From NCBI GenBank assembly GCA_037042915.1, contig CM073197.1, positions 1,178,001 to 1,242,000 of the forward strand: DNA of 64,000 bases. The letters are read 5' to 3'. The notes beneath the pieces were generated by a model, which was given only the letters and a program-made list of their open reading frames with translations, was not told the DNA's origin and did no database searches. This document shows positions 60,638-64,000 of this stretch, piece after piece. This DNA comes from Auricularia sp. M13. Its lineage: Eukaryota; Basidiomycota; Agaricomycetes; Auriculariales; Auriculariaceae. The number at the start of each line of letters is the position of its first letter. Within the stretch, counting starts at the first letter, position 1. Made by a program: the position numbers and the translations under genes.

Positions 60638-61489
60638 TCAATTGGCCAACCACAAGACCCGAGCCGGGTATTTATTCACCTTGCGCTGACCGTTCTGGCC
60701 GACGAACTGCGACATGCCGCCGCCATTGTGGCCCATGCTGATCTCCTCGAGCTCGATCTCGCGCGACTGCTGCGTGAGCGCGCACGGCGTGCAGCACGCC
60801 GAGAAGAGGCAGTCGGTGACCATGTCGCCCTCGATCTTGTAGTGCTCGCGCGTCGCGGCGCGGTTCGTCATCTAATTTTTAATAGTAAGTTATGGATTTT
60901 TCATTGGTCCTGAATAGAGCGCGAGAACGTACACCGACAACCCAGCCAAGGGCGCAGCACTGGAGCGCGGCATCTAGGATTAGGTTAGCGATTCATAGCT
61001 GCAGATGAATTTTGATTCGTGCGGGAATCCGGACTCACAGGTGATCGTGTCCGAGCCGAGCAGCTCGCCGCCCTGAGGATGGGGAGCACCCTACATACAG
61101 TAACACACCACCCATCAACACTCGCCCTCATCCAATAGCATCTTAGAGCAGACGTACCTGCTGCAGCGCCTCCAGGCGGGACTTGTTCTTGCCATACACA
61201 ATGCACGGCAGGAACCATCCAGCCACGACTGCACGCCGCGAAAATCTTCAGCCAGACGATGAGACGCAATGTAGAAGGGTGCGCACAGGTGATGGGGTCC
61301 TCCAGGCAGTCAAATAGGCCCGAGCTCCATTCGCGCTCGCCGTTCGCGTTGACGGGGAGGTTGCGCGCGTTCCGGTTCCCGCCGGAAACGCTCATGCCGC
61401 TCTGGCCGTAGGGCTGCTGGGTGGTGTACGACTGCCAAAAACACGACATGTTAGCGCGTGTATCTGATAGTCTAATGGGGGCGTACCAT
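60638..61489 (-). CDS. PLAC8 (Cys-rich DUF614) family protein
   Basis: Small Cys-rich membrane-associated protein; relatives include plant cadmium-resistance and fruit-weight proteins and fungal homologues of unknown role. Exon 1 codes only for Met: ATG at 61487-61489, then an intron at 61432-61486. The protein continues SYTTQQPYGQSGMSVSGGN, then EREWSSGLFDCLEDPITC. The usual hydrophobic Cys segment CLAWFLP is encoded by several tiny exons around 61150-61290. KNKSRLEALQ, a Cys-rich turn (AALQCCALGWVV) and NRAATREHYKIEGDMVTDC follow, then CTPCALTQQSREIELEE, the family's strongest signature. The stop at 60638-60640 follows ARVLWLAN. Confidence 0.85.
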
Positions 61490-62306
61490 ATTATGTTCAG
61501 AGAGTGTGAGAGTGGAGGAGAGAAAGAGGTAGAAATGTCACGACGGGGCTGAGAGTGAGAGAGAGTGAGAGACCGAGAGATGATGAGAATGTGGTCTTCC
61601 TGCTATCCCGCATTATATAGCTTTTGGAATCGCGCTGAAACCGTCGGCGCCCCCTGGTGGACTTTGAGAGTCGCACCGCCCATTGCCGACGTGAGTGTTG
61701 GGCATGCAGATGATCGACAGCCAGCGCAGACTAAACGAATGACAGGTCGACAAATTTATCTCTTTCATATCAAACTCTGTGGGCCACTTGCTGGCCAAGG
61801 TTTTTGTGTCGGAATGGTGAGCGCCGGTCAAGCATACCGTGAGCATGATGGTGGATGAAAACTGAAAGTTCATAACGGTGCCGCACAGGGTGATTCCAAT
61901 GCATGTCTTATCCCGCAATATACAACTAAGGCATGCCATAAGAATGCCATCAGCGGGACAAGAAAAGAAAGCACGTACAGCTTACAGGCACATGACGATC
62001 CTTGCGTTGCCACAGGTAGCCTACAACTGGCAATGATGCGCTGGCAGTCTGTTTCGCGGTTGCATTTGTCTGTTTCCATGCAAACCATACAAGGCCACCC
62101 AAGAGGGGCATGCATATCGCGAAGGCGGTATCGGCTGGCAGATCTTGCGACGAGCGCGAGTCTTCAGAAATCAGCGCTGGGGAAGCGGTGAGCGTCGGCG
62201 ACGTGCCATAAACCAGGTGTGGATTAGATTAAGTGTAGAATAAGCGGAGATGAGGCGTATGGCGATGTACAGATGGGTGTGGTGCGGGTTCCAGGTGCAG
62301 GTGGTA
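61490..62306. other. Intergenic, no gene recognised
   Basis: About 820 bp between two minus-strand genes. It holds the PLAC8 promoter (CT-rich leader, AG repeats on plus at about 61500-61580) and the 3' side of NAA40. Open frames near 61870-62115 look like chance. Nothing else seen. Confidence 0.4.
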
Positions 62307-63165
62307 ATTAGACTATCTTGGACAGTATTTCGTAGTCGGCCGGAGCTTCTTCTTCGTCTACCCACTCGTCTTCTTCATCCCCAGTTGGGGGATATCCCAA
62401 GCTTTGCTGCTGGCTGGGGGATATAGGATCTATGGTGAAACTGCATGGCGGCGGTCAATGTGGCGCGGCATCGCATTGTCGCATGTCCGTACCCGACACG
62501 TTTGTAGAATGCCATAGCATCCACATTTGCTGTATAAACACACGCAGTAAGGAATAGGTTGATAGATAAGGTAGTGATGAACGTGCTTACTGAGGAAACA
62601 TGTTAACATGACCTTCTTCATCTTCCAGTCCCTCCCGAGACTCTCCAAGTCGGACATGAGGGCAGCACCCAAACCGAGCTTGCGCGCCTTTCTGGACACC
62701 TGCAGCTCGTAGCAGTAGACGACAGGGTCTTCGTCCCCGTCCATGTTGTCTTCCGTGTCAAAGCGAAACATGCTGAAGGCGAGCAGCTCGCGCGAGTGCA
62801 AGTCGTGTACGAGGATAAAGCGCGATTCTCTGTGGAACAATTCGCGTTTCTTTTGCGGCGGGTCCCATCCAAAGGATGACGCGGTGTATCTACGCAAGAA
62901 CGCGTCAGACAGGTTTAGTAGTGCAATGGTGGCAGAAGGGAGCGGACGCTTGTCTCATGTTCTCTTCGAATATTTTCCAAATTGCGGAGCGTTGCACAGA
63001 CGACAAACTGGAAGCTTTGAACGTCTCGAACGCGTATTCTTGATTCTTTATAGCTCGTGGCGAGGGCACTGAGTCTTGTAACCGTGTGGCGGAGGCCTGT
63101 GGAATGGCATTGGACGCGTCAACGGCCAATTTTGCAACGAATTAGAGCAGTATATAGACAGACAT
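62307..63165 (-). CDS. NAA40: NAA40-type N-alpha-acetyltransferase (histone H4/H2A)
   Basis: GNAT-fold enzyme that acetylates the N-terminal Ser of histones H4 and H2A. Exons join to give RAIKNQEYAFETFKASSLSS...WKIFEENMRQAYTASSFGWD, KKRELFHRESRFILVHD and AFSMFRFDTEDNMDG. CYELQVSRKARKLGLGAAL is the acetyl-CoA loop (RxxGLG), followed by WKMKKVMLTCF and ANVDAMAFYKRVGFTIDP. It ends with an acidic tail (GDEEDEWVDEEEAPADYE). The order and motifs match NAA40 rather than other GNATs. The first exon is uncertain: the ATG at 63163-63165 with a very short exon 1 is my best guess. It is divergent from eIF3h at only about 170 bp. Confidence 0.85.
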
Positions 63166-63336
63166 TCTTGGCCTCCGAAATGCGTTGCAGAGTGTCTGCC
63201 ATCGCGGGCACGGCAGTGGCTCACTCGACAGCCTGAGAGCGAGGTTGCGGAGGCAAATTCAAAGACTCGCACTCGGAGCCGGCAACTTTTTCTGCTCATC
63301 GCCGTCACCGCCGCCGGGCCAAATCTCTCGCAAAAA
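63166..63336. promoter_or_regulatory. Short divergent promoter of NAA40 and eIF3h
   Basis: About 171 bp lie between the presumed start codons. It must serve both genes unless promoters extend into coding sequence. No TATA box on the eIF3h side; the leader is CCGCCG-rich. Confidence 0.35.
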
Positions 63337-64000
63337 ATGGCGACCTCGATGGCAGCAGCGATTGCGGCATCTATGCCCGCCCCGACGCCCCAGGCAGCAC
63401 CTGCGCCTGCGCCCATAGAAATCCCAGCGTCCATGGCAAAGGTCATCGACGTGGAGGCAGAAATTCCAATCGACCACGTCCAATTGGACGGCATGGTGAG
63501 CTACAGCCATTGTGCACGGCCTGCTTGCTAACTAGCTCTGGACTGTCAGGTCGTCATGAAAATAATGAAGCACTCCCGGGACGCGATCTCAGGCATTGCG
63601 ACCGGCCTGCTGCTTGGCCTCGACCTCGACGGCACGCTCGAGGTCTCCAACTCCTTTGCGTTGCCCACGCACGGCGATGACGACGAAAAGGGCCCGCGGT
63701 CGACGTCGAGTGCGTACCGGACTACTGCTTCAAACGCACGCTAACGCAATGTCCAGCCAAGTACCAGGCAACTATGCTGCGGCAGCTCGACAGCGTGAAC
63801 GGAGACGACAACATCGTTGGCTTCTATCAATCCTCGTCTATGGGAGCGTTCTTCCACCAGTCGCTTGTGGACTTACAGACAGTGCACCAAGAGCGTCTGA
63901 GACACGGCGGCGTTGTCGTCGTACACGGTTAGCCTGCCATAGGCTCTGCATACGGATGGTCATTCTTATATGTTGATAGACTCGGCCGCTGCTGCACGCG
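63337..64000 (+). CDS. EIF3H: Translation initiation factor eIF3 subunit H (5' part, runs off the window)
   Basis: Non-catalytic MPN-domain subunit of eIF3. It starts MATSMAAAIAASMPAPTPQ (ATG at 63337-63339), an Ala/Pro-rich leader. The MPN fold follows: DHVQLDGMVVMKIMKHSRD, then GIATGLLLGLDLDGTLEVSN, SFALPTHGDD, then YQATMLRQLDSVNGDDNIV and GFYQSSSMGAFFHQSLVDLQ. The JAMM metal motif is absent, as expected for eIF3h. Introns are at about 63496-63549, 63713-63757 and 63929-63979. The window ends inside the fourth exon, so only about the first 45 percent of the usual 340-400 residues is present. Confidence 0.92.

Overview
The window is nuclear DNA of a filamentous basidiomycete, most likely a mushroom-forming Agaricomycete. 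Genes are dense on both strands. They are split by many introns of about 45-65 nt with GT..AG ends. Several families are typical of this group: a CSL transcription factor, a CAP59/CMT1-type GT69 mannosyltransferase, a CRH-type GH16 enzyme, an expansin-like protein with a Pro/Lys/Thr linker, a PLAC8 protein, and a kinase-like protein of the kind expanded in Agaricomycetes. There are no bacterial operons, CRISPR arrays or recognisable complete transposons. Exon structures were inferred by eye from frame continuity, splice sites and remembered family motifs, so individual boundaries may be off.

Layout. 0.3-9.2 kb: NCS1 permease, alkaline ceramidase, NPL4, a single-pass membrane protein (all minus), then exosome subunit RRP42 (plus). 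9.6-17.2 kb: kinetochore scaffold SPC7/KNL1 (minus) and a kinesin-6 (plus), divergent from a promoter of about 107 bp that carries an ACGCGT cell-cycle box. 17.5-21.5 kb: kinase-like protein, polyubiquitin with five units, HINT-type HIT protein. 22-32 kb: proteasome RPN2, GT69 mannosyltransferase, cytochrome oxidase subunit VIa divergent from a small mitochondrial membrane protein, and a CRH-type GH16. 32.6-40.5 kb: S9 prolyl-oligopeptidase-family enzyme, an intact UbiA prenyltransferase and, 1.7 kb downstream, a decayed UbiA relic; this is the only gene-poor, accessory-looking part. 41-53 kb: unknown protein, CSL factor, pyruvate kinase, DXD glycosyltransferase, ribulose-phosphate 3-epimerase. 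53-64 kb: TM7/TMEM198-like membrane protein, DEAD-box helicase, expansin-like secreted protein, PLAC8 protein, NAA40 acetyltransferase and the 5' part of eIF3h, which runs off the right edge.

Most genes are housekeeping: protein turnover (NPL4, ubiquitin, RPN2), mitosis (SPC7, kinesin-6), carbon metabolism (pyruvate kinase, epimerase), mitochondria (COX6A, DEAD-box helicase, small presequence protein), and cell wall or glycans (GH16, GT69, DXD transferase, expansin-like). The most notable observations are the divergent mitotic gene pair, three genes whose start codon is cut or directly followed by an intron, the intact/decayed UbiA pair, and at least nine one-base frame breaks inside conserved and mostly essential genes. 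The breaks look more like sequence indels than pseudogenisation. I found no convincing new defence or mobile system.
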